Source: Sinonovacula constricta (lineage: Eukaryota > Mollusca > Bivalvia > Cardiida > Solecurtidae). From it: 64,000 bases of DNA. Every line of letters begins with the position of its first letter. Position 1 is the first letter of the stretch. The DNA lies in contig CM017568.1 in NCBI GenBank assembly GCA_007844125.1, positions 3,382,547 through 3,446,546 of the forward strand. Reading direction: 5' to 3'. A model generated the notes under the pieces. That model did no database searches. It saw nothing but the letters and a program-made list of their open reading frames with translations, and was not told the origin of the DNA. Shown piece after piece: positions 11,168 to 20,304 of the stretch. Both the position numbers and the translations under genes were made by a program.

Positions 11168-12520
11168 TGATTAGAATTGGTAAGTGTGTGAGCATTATGA
11201 CAACAATAAGTAATAAAAAGAGAATTGTTCTCATAAATGTTGAAGTCACATATGACATAATAGACATATTGTGAAACTACAAATAAAGCTACTAGCTTAC
11301 TAAAATATTAAAGTTGGCCAAAAATCAATAATCAACCAATGTAGATGATCAATCACCGGTTATTCATTTGCTCAAAATTTAGTTTATCATTGAAATGGTA
11401 ACGTTTTAAGCAAAAGTACTATTAAGTATTTAAAAATATTTTTTGCAGATGCTCTAAATTTTTTGTACCTTTTTACAATAAGTAGTAATCGTCAGCTAGA
11501 ATATAAGCTCTCTTAATTACTAAGGAGTGAAATTGATTTTTTTATTATATAATCAATTATTTATGAGTTTGGCAGTGTAGATCAAGTTTGAATTGATCTC
11601 TGTCTTGTGCTATGTATCTTCAGGAGTTCCATGCATTCAGCAAGTCCTATTCACCATCATCTGGATGACAGCTTCAACAGCAGTGTGGGAGAGGAAGATC
11701 GGCCCGTCACCCCCACCCTGCCCCTGATGACAGTGCATGGGGATGAAACCACTGCCAATAGGTCAACAATAGGACCGAAAAATCTTCTTGGGGTAAGTGC
11801 TCATTTAATTTATTGAACTCTTAGCTTGCACTTACTAAGCAGTTTTGACCAAGACTTCTAGCTTAAGGCAGCTAAATGTGCAGATCTAGATTAGGCATTA
11901 AATATTAGTTTTGTTTGTCTTTTTAATCAGGTATCCTTTTTTGTTGTTGTAATATTCTTCAATTTTGGGTAAGGACAACTGGCTAGAAACTTGGCATAAT
12001 ATCCTTTTCTTTATTGTTAATAAATAAAAATAGAAATTCCTGCAATGAGAGACATTAATGAATAGTCCACCCTGAATAATCCCTAAATGCATGTAGGTCC
12101 ATTTATTTGTTTTACTCGGTCTTTATATTTGTGCTCTATAGACTATGTGTTGACTTTTCTGCCTGTCCTGTGATATCCAGTTTAACCATCATCAACAAAT
12201 ACTTCCATTTTCTTTTTTAAATAACATCTCATTTCTAAAAGTATGTTTTTAAAAGGAATTTTAAGCTTATATTTATGCAAAAGTAAGAAATTTTACTGTT
12301 TGTAATTGCAATATCTACAAAAGAACAGATGCTAAAGTCCAAGAGTTCCAACTAAAGGGACCTTTCCAACTGATATTAACAAACAAGGGAGACAATTTCC
12401 ATATCGTCAATTTACCCAATTTAGTCATACAGGCATAAGCACATCCACCCCCTCTGTGTGTGTATAAGGTATTAATTTTTTTATCAGATGTTTGATGCAG
12501 CCAGTGATGAGGAGGATTAA
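3322..12520 (+). CDS. PKMYT1: Membrane-associated tyrosine/threonine kinase Myt1, C-terminal part (10 exons, 5' end outside window)
   Basis: Myt1 phosphorylates Cdk1 on the adjacent Thr and Tyr of its glycine loop and keeps it inactive at ER/Golgi membranes. Ten exons join in phase into 351 residues: 3322-3444, 4623-4717, 5107-5213, 5901-6004, 7279-7320, 8576-8756, 9847-9943, 10284-10388, 11624-11792, 12488-12520. Visible are the Wee1/Myt1-type catalytic loop HMDIKPDN (no HRD arginine), the DFG of LGDFGL, the [11 protein letters not shown] activation-segment end, a [10 protein letters not shown] helix, and the C-lobe end with [11 protein letters not shown] hydrophobic stretch at about residues 168-183 followed by RRLR fits the membrane anchor that separates Myt1 from soluble Wee1. 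The tail is Ser/Pro-rich and ends GPKNLLGMF then acidic residues, like the end of vertebrate Myt1. The N-terminus and N-lobe are not in view. The family call is from motif order and the anchor; I am confident. Confidence 0.93.
4623..4717 (+). CDS. PKMYT1: PKMYT1 exon: activation segment
   Basis: It encodes [19 protein letters not shown] and following residues up to ADIF. The acceptor is ttctcag, the donor CAG|gttggt, and it ends in phase 2. Confidence 0.92.
5107..5213 (+). CDS. PKMYT1: PKMYT1 exon: C-lobe helix region
   Basis: It encodes [19 protein letters not shown] and then the [14 protein letters not shown] segment, which is characteristic of Myt1. The acceptor is ctttag and the donor GAG|gtatgt; it ends in phase 1. 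Confidence 0.92.
5901..6004 (+). CDS. PKMYT1: PKMYT1 exon: end of kinase domain
   Basis: It encodes [20 protein letters not shown] and [15 protein letters not shown]. The acceptor after gatacag was chosen because the next AG, four bases on, breaks the frame. The donor is AAG|gtaagt. Confidence 0.92.
6019..6222 (+). repeat. Intronic 110-bp direct duplication
   Basis: Two copies start with gacctgaatatt at 6019 and 6129 and share the segment tgtcctcctggaccacc. They differ by a few substitutions and small indels. The repeat begins just behind the exon that ends at 6004. Confidence 0.85.
6637..6855 (+). mobile_element. tRNA-derived SINE, family 1 (plus orientation copy)
   Basis: An RNA polymerase III B-box-like ggttcgagtcc occurs at about 6683, followed by a body with gcggttccacctaggca and gggtcttcctccaccaat. 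Six further copies of the same body, all in minus orientation, lie at 23.1, 24.3, 49.1, 53.4, 57.7 and 60.0 kb. It sits in a PKMYT1 intron. Confidence 0.75.
7279..7320 (+). CDS. PKMYT1: PKMYT1 micro-exon (14 codons)
   Basis: It encodes [14 protein letters not shown], a basic linker between the kinase domain and the membrane segment. The acceptor is ctttacag and the donor GCT|gtaagt; phase 0 at both ends. Confidence 0.88.
7357..7850. mobile_element. TTAA-flanked inverted-repeat element (non-autonomous DNA transposon)
   Basis: TTAA at 7357-7360 is followed by AGGTGGTATCTGGCA. On the other side TGTCGGATACCACCT is followed by TTAA at 7847-7850. The ends are near-perfect inverted repeats of about 15 bp, and the repeated TTAA fits a target-site duplication of the piggyBac or Kolobok type. 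The interior (486 bp) has no ORF of note, so it would be mobilised in trans. Confidence 0.8.
8576..8756 (+). CDS. PKMYT1: PKMYT1 exon: membrane anchor
   Basis: It encodes the hydrophobic stretch [13 protein letters not shown] flanked by NKMWQ and RRLRG, then a Ser/Arg-rich segment. The acceptor is ccccag and the donor GATG|gtaaga; it ends in phase 1. Confidence 0.92.
9093..9765 (+). mobile_element. Older degenerate copy of the 145-bp repeat element
   Basis: It starts ttagctcaccta, contains three decayed core units (accaaacttggtcagaatgt; gtaggtcaccaggtcag; gaggccatatttatgaccca) and ends accatcttggcccttttg. It lies in the PKMYT1 intron before the exon at 9847. Its divergence from the 1-kb copy shows it inserted much earlier. 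Confidence 0.8.
9847..9943 (+). CDS. PKMYT1: PKMYT1 exon: acidic/Ser-rich tail
   Basis: It encodes [20 protein letters not shown] and [12 protein letters not shown]. The acceptor is ttttcag and the donor CTT|gtaaat; it ends in phase 2. Confidence 0.88.
10284..10388 (+). CDS. PKMYT1: PKMYT1 exon: Ser/Pro tail
   Basis: It encodes [20 protein letters not shown] and then [15 protein letters not shown]. The TTP and SPI/SPN sites are possible CDK-type phosphosites (inference). The acceptor is tttctag and the donor CAC|gtaagt. Confidence 0.88.
11624..11792 (+). CDS. PKMYT1: PKMYT1 exon: tail with GPKNLLG
   Basis: It encodes [20 protein letters not shown] through [10 protein letters not shown]. The KNLL motif matches the position of the C-terminal RNLL of vertebrate Myt1, a region linked to Cdk/cyclin binding. 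Donor GGG|gtaagt; phase 0. Confidence 0.9.
12488..12520 (+). CDS. PKMYT1: PKMYT1 last coding exon
   Basis: It encodes [10 protein letters not shown] followed by TAA at 12518-12520. The acceptor is ttatcag. The short acidic end closes the protein right after the KNLLG motif. Confidence 0.88.
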   Translation: MFDAASDEED

Positions 12521-14086
12521 TCTGTTATGGATAGAAAATCTGCTAGATCTCAACTCATTTGTGCCAATTACACGAGAGATGTGGGGAAAAGACTTACGAA
12601 GAGATGAACTCGTGCTGTTAGGGTGATTATCTGAAAAGCAGATTTAGTTGATTGTTATAAAGGTCAATAAAACTAAAAAGTGTTCAAAAATGATTGTTTT
12701 GATGAGAAAAAGAAATTACTTTCCTTTTTCTCCCTTTTTTATCTGTTCTTTGGATGTTCAATGAGTTTGTTGCCTGGTGACTTTTTATTTTCACAGGTAC
12801 ATTATCAAAATGTTTGCAATCACCGAAGTGTGTTCATACCATGTGTTCTGTTTGTCGTCTTTACAAATGCAAGCATTTGATTGGATATCCGGATTCAAAA
12901 GAGAGTATTGCACTTTCTTAACACCTATTTTACCCCATTTTGTTTTGACAGAACTTTGGCCTTTACTTACCAGCCATTCTCATGCCAGGTCATGACTTGA
13001 ACTCAAGTTACCAGTTTCATACCTCCAAGACCAAAACTATTTTAGTAGTTTTGGTTTAATTGTCACATAGCAGTTAGTTACATCATTATGAAAAAATAAA
13101 TACTACCTTCTTTTTTTTTAACAAAATTAAAAAAAAAAAGCATTGATTTGGGGGAATTTTTCCAACATTTGTGTTTTAAATAATTTAAAATAGTTGATAT
13201 ACATTTTTAAAGTCTGCATAAAACCAACAGTTTGTACACAATTTTATACACAAATCTTGTATGTCAAATGGACTTAATAATGTTAACTTTAACTCGATTA
13301 GATTTTGCTATGACAATTGAAGAAAAAGTAAACGTTTTTGTACTTGGTATTATGATGGAATGACAAACTTTATATTTCGCACACACAAAATCCCTGCTGC
13401 AGACACCATGACTGGCACTTTTACTTTATAATGGTTGGTGGCAACTACCTTATTTTAATTACTTAATTTGAAACTGAGAAACCTTTCAATACAATGTTTT
13501 ATAATTATGTTATCATTTTTGCATCATAATTTGTTTTACCCTCTAACTTGGGTTTTGAATACTGTTATTTACTTATGTTGTCTTTCAATATGTTTTCACA
13601 TTGTGTTCCTATCTTTGTTTTGCTTTGTTTTAGTTGTGAATAATTTTGTTATAGCTCGTGGACAGAATGGTGTTTTGACTTGTGTAATTTCAGGCGTAAT
13701 TTAGCAATTATCACTAAATTATGAAAAGGGACATTTTTTTGTGTACTGTACAGATAAGTATTTTAAAAGTTTCAATCTTACATAAATAAAATAAACAAAA
13801 TATCTGTGAATATTTGTTTAATTGTCACGTGGTACAAAGGGATAGAAGGATTATTATTGTAATCAGCACTTAAAAAGAAAACGACAATGATCTTTAGAGA
13901 CAAAGCATTGAACATTTTAAATGTAATTATTATAGTCAATATTATCAAATATATGCCTTCGTTGTATTTGACTTTTTTTTCATTTGAAACTTTTAAGATA
14001 AAAATTATCACATATGAAATATGGAATGGACAATTATTACACTTATCTGGGTAATTATTTAGTGAAAATTGCCAACAATTGGGGTT
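12521..14086 (+). other. PKMYT1 3' UTR and intergenic DNA
   Basis: AT-rich sequence with no exon I can support. It holds homopolymer runs near 13.1 kb and several AATAAA hexamers that may serve alternative 3' ends. Confidence 0.4.
12666..12671 (+). terminator. Candidate poly(A) signal of PKMYT1
   Basis: An AATAAA hexamer lies about 145 bp past the stop codon. Further AATAAA hexamers lie at about 13.1, 13.8 and 14.9 kb, so a longer 3' UTR is possible. Confidence 0.5.
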
Positions 14087-14108
14087 TTAGCTCACCTGAG
14101 CGCAACAT
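14087..14108 (+). mobile_element. Tip of the 145-bp repeat element, plus orientation
   Basis: Only ttagctcacctgagcgcaac is present, matching the left end of the element at 1032. The sequence then departs from the family. Confidence 0.5.
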
Positions 14109-16260
14109 TTTTTAATTTAAAATTCACCAGTTCCACCAACTATGGTTATGCATGTCATTTTGCGATAAATAATAAACGTAATGCCCATTATCTGTACAAT
14201 AAAATGTACATAGTAGTATAACATATTAATGTCTCATGTCAAATAAGAAAGCTATAGTATAGTAGGGTAGTAGGACACTTTACATTTGCGAAAACATGAC
14301 TCAATTAAGCAATATAATCAGCATTTATTTTGACTGAAAGTAACCTAGTTCTGTGAAATGTTTTCTTGTTTATGTCATTACAACTATACCATGCTGTGTT
14401 CAAATTAAAAATGTGTTCTTTGATATACTCCATCTCTATATTGTACATTAATATTTACATTTACCATAGGTGCTAATGTAAGGTAATATACTTTGTTATA
14501 AATGTGTTGTTCAATATGTGTTAACTATTGCTTAATAATTAACCCTATACTTTCTACATATGTAGATTAACACATAATTAACACATAATTACAGAAGTTA
14601 ATTGCTACATTCAAAGAAACCAAGTGCTTACGAGTCTTAAGAATCCATATCTTAAAATTAAGTAATTTCTTTTTAAGTATGAAAATTACACTATTATATA
14701 TTTGTGAGAAATTAACTGTAAATGTTTTTAATGCCAAGAAACCTGTTTCAGGGGTGGTTGTATGTACAAGTCCCTATAAATACAGTTTGTATGTCATCTT
14801 TCCAGTTAAATATTTGTTACACTAGTTATATTATACTTCATATGTAGGCCTTGTAAGTTTCCTTTGTACATACAGTACTACATAATACAGCTGTTAATGA
14901 ATAAATTTACTTTCTAAAACTTTTGCTGGAAGTTATTATTTCTCTCCCATAGATGATTTGTTGAAAAATGAAACTACATGGTTAAAACTTGCAACAGTCT
15001 TAATTGAGTATTCTATATTCGGTGTGATTTTTTTTTCATTTAGGAAGTAGAAGCAGTCAGGATACAGATTGTCTAGTTTGCAATTTTATGCCCCTGCCAT
15101 TCAAATTATGGTGAAGAGTAATACCGTAAGCCAGTCCATCTTTGTATCAGATCAGTAACTTTTGAAGGAGTCAATGGATTTACTTCATATTTGGAATACA
15201 AGTAACATTTCAGTTCTATTATGGTTAATATCTGCTTGACATGGCCCTTTTTGTATTTTAATGACTTTATTTGTGTAAAATTTAAATTATTTGCCTAAAT
15301 AAGGGAAACAATAAAAATGTGCTATTGCAAGTAGAAAATCTGACCAGTTTTAATATAAAATGTCCTGAAGTGGCATTTAACATTAGAAAACTACAAATAT
15401 TAAGTTAAATCAAAATGTTCCAAAGTCTCAATGCCAGAAAATATTATCTTATCTGTTACTAACTTTAAAAAGCAACTTAGTCACAGAAAACTTAAGTAGC
15501 AGTGTAACTGTTCCAAAGTTAATTTTAGGGTTACCTGCCATATTAAAATGTGTTCTGCTTTCAAAAATGAACAAGTATGTCAAATTTGAAGTATGTTCGG
15601 TGTTTGTTTTTTTTAAATTTTACCTGAACAAGTTTTAACCAACACAGAAAATTTTAAACTGAAAAATAAGACTGACCTTTAAAAAAAACTTAAGAGTAAA
15701 ACTCAAAATTGATTCAGCTCTTGACAGTGTACTTGTTCGTGAAGTTTTAAGTTAATATCTGTGGTTCTCTAGAAACAGACCTTGACAAAAAGGGTAACTG
15801 ATGCTGACAAAAAGGTAATGACAATAGATTCACCTTTTTAACTGATTAGTCAAGGTCATGGAGCTTTATGCATAATTGATATATTTTTGGAAAACTAATT
15901 TAATCACACAAAAAATTGAGCCAGGCGTCAAAAATGAAAAAGTGTATTTTCCTTATACATTTTGGTAAGCAAGAATTAATCCTCAAATGATGTAACAATT
16001 TGTATTACCGATAATTCAAAGAGGCAAGGTGACAAAATATAAATGAAAAAGATAATGTGAAAATAGTTTTATTTCATATATGTAAACATATCACTGTTTT
16101 GCTGAGCATGGTGTTTGATTTCCTTCTTTTTTTTCTAGAATAATGAGCATACAAACAATGCCATCAAGACAAACTGTTATAATAACTGATGTAAAACAAA
16201 AAGAAAATGTTTTATCACATGATTCACCTTGTTTTCCATTCAATATACCCATGTAATATT
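14109..16260. other. Intergenic AT-rich DNA
   Basis: No exon, RNA gene or clear repeat is visible. The stretch 14560-14595 repeats a short attaacacata motif. Confidence 0.4.
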
Positions 16261-16264
16261 TTTT

Positions 16265-16286
16265 TGTATTACACTAGTGTAATACA
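16265..16286. repeat. Perfect 22-bp palindrome
   Basis: TGTATTACAC and its complement GTGTAATACA are joined by a central TAGT-overlapping CTAG step. Every one of 11 base pairs matches. It lies about 150 bp before the recombinase relic and could mark its end (inference). Confidence 0.85.
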
Positions 16287-16419
16287 GCTTTTCTTGCAAT
16301 TTGATTGGCTAGCAGCTTCGCATGACTATTTGGTATTAATCCGCCGAGTTTGTCAACAAACTGGAAGACGTCTTTTTTCGTCGGTAGCTCTTTTTTTGTC
16401 GGTTCAAATGTCACGATTG

Positions 16420-16625
16420 ATTATTGGTATAAATAAACTTGCTACCATCATGAAGCGTATAACTAAGGCTTCTGGACTTGCATCCGAAAGACGTCTGACT
16501 AACCACAGCACCCGGAAACATTTAGTTCAGAAACTGTCCGAAAATAACATCCCAGCAAATCAGATTATGCAGATAAAGGACACCGCAACATTCAACTAAT
16601 TAATAACTGCTCGTTTAATTTTGCC
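16420..16625 (+). mobile_element. Crypton-type tyrosine recombinase relic, frameshifted
   Basis: A reading frame carries INKLATIMKRITKASGL, then RRLTNHSTRKHLVQKL and NIPANQIMQI. This is the C-terminal part of the eukaryotic tyrosine-recombinase domain also found in domesticated proteins such as ZMYM2 and QRICH1: the HxxR of NHSTR is the catalytic pair. The expected GH motif with NIQ and INN does follow, but in another frame (near 16577-16607), so the copy carries an indel after the QIMQI codons. Upstream parts of the domain are absent. A dead fragment; family by motif, moderately sure. Confidence 0.7.
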
Positions 16626-16954
16626 TGAACTCGTTTAATAAATGTTTGTATTAAATAACAACTCGTGTCAGATCCTCTATATATCAAATAAAACATCAAC
16701 AGTTCCATTAAATAATATTGTTTCAATGAACCCTTTACAGCTATGTTTATAATGATAAACAAATAAAAATGATGGGAAAGTTGCATATTAATTCGAGTCA
16801 GTTGAAAACTAAATGAAAATATATACATATCAAATAAGAGCATAATATAGACAAATGTTAAACATTATCAATATATCTATAATGCTGCTTACAAAGGTAA
16901 GGAATATTATTTTCACAACATATTTAGATGATGGCAAGATTATCAACTGAAGTA

Positions 16955-17064
16955 GATTGTTTATAAATGTGGTCTCCAGTCTGTTCACAAGCTAAAATGT
17001 TGATGCCGGACAAAGCAGGTATCACAAAAGCTCCCCTTGAGCACATTGTGCTCAGGTGAGCTGA
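16955..17064 (-). mobile_element. Truncated copy of the 145-bp repeat element, minus orientation
   Basis: On the minus strand it reads cagctcacctgagcac, the GAGCAC/GTGCTC hairpin with an AAT loop, aaggggagcttttgtgat, then the start of one core unit (cttgtgaacagac, gagaccacatttata). The rest is missing. Confidence 0.75.
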
Positions 17065-17432
17065 AAACTAGAAATTTTCAAGCATACACAATTGTACCGG
17101 CAGTTATCTTGTATATATATTAAAATATCATATTATAGAAATAAACTGTTACCCTGTAGAAAGTTTGTAATGCATATGGTAAGGAACATTCATAAGATTC
17201 AGTTTCAAGACACACAATTTTTTATCATATTCTTGATAAGCCATAAATAATCTATAAGTCAGCTCTATTGTATTACAAGACAGAAATAAATGGGAAGACA
17301 GTCAATAAATCAGTAATATTATCTTACAATACAGGGATACAAGGACCCGACAATAAAAAGTATCACAATCACTTTTTTATCAAGCTAATTAGCTGTAGTA
17401 ATATAGTGAGAGCTTGTTACAAAAAAAAATCT

Positions 17433-17881
17433 AACTAAATGAAAAAAAATTTTTAAAAGGATCTAAGCTCCCTTGATTGTAATTTAATCAGCCAGCATTG
17501 AACATATCGTACATTAAAGATACAACTATCTTATCATAAGGATGGACATCTTTACTGAATCAACATATTTCTGAAACTTCAGGGTGTGGATTGTTGGCAA
17601 ATTGGTTGATCGTTTTGTAACCATTGCCATCCTTATAGTTAATAGATTCAAAATTCACCTTTTTAATTCTTCCACCCTAACATTCATAAACCACTACCTA
17701 TTGCTACTCACCAACCAACATTAAATTAGTATATTCATTTGATTGTATTTTTGTTTAGATGGTATGTCACCCAGATGTTTTTATATGTGTTGCAGTACAG
17801 CTTTTGATAGGTTCAAAATTCCCCATTTCCAATATACTAAACCTATCAAATGGTATTTTCTTCCTAGGGACATTATTAAAC
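17433..17881. repeat. Segment A-B, first copy of a local duplication
   Basis: Part A (17433-17610) recurs at 17879-18056, offset 446 bp. Part B (17612-17881) recurs at 19203-19472, offset 1591 bp. Identity by eye is nearly complete. The junction to the second A has the bases aac in common with both sides. Confidence 0.9.
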
Positions 17882-19472
17882 TAAATGAAAAATAAAATTT
17901 AAAAGGATCTAAGCTCCTTTGATTGTAATTTAATCAGCCAGCATTGAACATATCGTACATTAAAGATACAACTATCTTATCATAAGGATGGACATCTTTA
18001 CTGAATCAACATATTTCTGAAACTTCAGGGTGTGGATTGTTGGCAAATTGGTTGATGGAGGTTATCCACCGATGACGGTTGGATAGGCTGACACTACTGA
18101 GGCAACAATTGTCATTGACAAAGCTGTCAGAAAATATTTTCTGTGGCCTTCCATGATTGTGCTGACCTTGAGGTTGACTTCTTAATACTAATGTGGTGAT
18201 CGTAGTGAAATTCTTTTGCATTAACCTATTCTCACGCAGTGGTGAAAGTTCAAACTTTCTCCAGAATCATTCAACCTCCCTTTTCCATCAGTATCCCTTG
18301 ATAAGAAAAAAAATGCTTCGAATTCAACCCTAATAAATGTCACCTGTTCAATGCGTCCCTAGAATCCTGTGGAACAAACACCAATCAGCACCTCTAATTC
18401 CATACCTTTGCAACCAGTAGGCCTTTTTTTAGGAGAGCTCTACCGACTGAAATCCTAAATTGATGCAAAACTAAGATTGAATGCTGTTTTCAATTTATTC
18501 GAGATGGTAACTTTAAGCCAGTTAACCAATTAACTCTTCTCATAGGTTAAAGGTTACAAATCATGGAACTGGCTAATTGTTCCTGCTGAAATATTTATGA
18601 AATACGAGGGGTATATTTATATATTATAATATATATTTAATAACTACATGAGAACCTCTTGCATAAAATCACTACTTAAAATAACACAGCACTGACGCGC
18701 ACATTCTTTTCAGATTGGCAATGAAGGGGACAGGGTGTGGCCCCCTAAATGCATTAACAAAATTGAATATACAGTCATGTCTTTCAACATGCGAGTCATA
18801 CCGATCACCTCACCCATCTGAATGACATTTTCTGTGCGCTGGTTGCTAGTAAGCATATACAAACAAAATGACCATTTTGTCTGACATATGTACTTGAATT
18901 TTAAGCATTGATTGGCAGTCATCTTCATCCTTCCTGGTTTGAAAATAAAAATAAACTACAATGTATATTTAACCACACTTAAGTGAATGTTGCATGGTAT
19001 CTTACATTTATCTTGAGCTGTACTTACTTGTCAAATAAATAAATACTGACTACTATCAGTTTGCACATGGCACTAAAAGGGTAGCAAATAAACTGGAAGC
19101 CAAAATAATACCTACATTAGTAAATGGATGTTTCTTATTCTCAGTGCCAACAGTGATTATCTTTGTAGAGTCAATTTTTTTAAAAGGTTAAACTGGTTAT
19201 TGGTTTTGTAACCATTGCCATCCTTATAGTTAATAGATTCAAAATTCACCTTTTTAATTCTTCCACCCTAACATTCATAAACCACTACCTATTGCTACTC
19301 ACCAACCAACATTAAATTAGTATATTCATTTGATTGTATTTTTGTTTAGATGGTATGTCACCCAGATGTTTTTATATGTGTTGCAGTACAGCTTTTGATA
19401 GGTTCAAAATTCCCCATTTCCAATATACTAAACCTATCAAATGGTATTTTCTTCCTAGGGACATTATTAAAC
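17879..19472. repeat. Segment A-C-B, second copy of the local duplication
   Basis: The copy holds A (17879-18056), a 1.15-kb segment C (18057-19202) that the first copy lacks, and B (19203-19472). The joint in the first copy (ggttgat|cgttttg) has no GT..AG signature. Confidence 0.88.
18006..18221 (-). mobile_element. Possible tail of a non-LTR retrotransposon ORF
   Basis: A minus-strand frame of 71 codons reads GQHNHGRPQKIFSDSFVNDN and then SNRHRWITSI. The GRPxKxF..D...D......NRxxW spacing resembles the last residues of animal non-LTR reverse transcriptase ORFs. It crosses the A/C boundary. Weak: no RT core is seen. Confidence 0.35.
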
Positions 19473-19709
19473 ATGTGTATCTTTCAAGCAATAGATTAAA
19501 AAATATATATATTATGTATAAAATTCACAAAATTTTCCCTTGTATCACATTGCCATTGTTACCTAATTCTGGTGTTGATGAAAAAACAGACTTGCCCCCT
19601 TTCACCTTGCCCCCTTTGTATTTTTTTATCAACCGCTTTCCTATGGCTCTTCACTCGCAATTAAGGTTTGTATTCAACACTGCTGTTGATGCATAAATAG
19701 GGACGTCTT

Positions 19710-20304
19710 TTATTGTTCAAGCCCCTCCCCGAAACCTGTTTCCCCGCCCTGTTGCTGTGACTGCTGCCGCACCTTCTCCATAAACTTTGCTCCTGCTTCA
19801 GACAAAGCTTGTAACTGCTCTTCCTGGGTCCGTAGATCCACGTTTTGAAACACGCCACCCTCACCTAATGTATCACTGGGCCCTATAGTCACAACTTCCT
19901 TCTCTAAAGAGCTTTTAGATCGAGATTTTCCTGAATTTGGTGATGGGGATTTGGATTTTTCTTTAGATCTTCTAGAAAACTTATGTTCCCTCTTGTTTCT
20001 TAAGGTAAACAATTCATCTGATTGATTCTTCTTACTAAATGAAGGCTTATTTTTCTGTTCATTAGCAGTTGAAATGGTTTCATCTATCCCTAAACTATTT
20101 TCCATTGCCATATCATCTAAGCGTTTTCGAGTGTTGAAAACATCCTTGTTTGTGGAGGAAAACTCGGACTGCACAACGTTGGTTCTATTTTGTGCCATTC
20201 TTAAAGGTGGGGGCATTTTCTCCATTGTGTCATCACTGAATAGAGAATTTGGATTCCTCCGTATTGAATCTTCAACTTCATAAATATCTGAAAATGTGTC
20301 CAGC
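19710..20304 (-). CDS. C2H2 membrane protein, last exon (cytosolic tail)
   Basis: It encodes LDTFSDIYEVEDSIRRN through EGLEQ and stops with TAA at 19712-19710. The acceptor is tttttccag. Sequence is highly charged with RS/KS/SP pairs and a low-complexity QQSQQQ stretch. An AATAAA hexamer overlaps the stop codon (19713-19708) and may or may not be the poly(A) signal. Confidence 0.88.

Noticed and set aside
17433..17881. Processed pseudogene (C segment spliced out of A-C-B)
   Set aside because: The A-B joint lacks GT..AG ends and no poly(A) tail follows.
19334..19696. ORF of 120 codons
   Set aside because: It overlaps the duplicated B segment and has no protein-like features or splice support.
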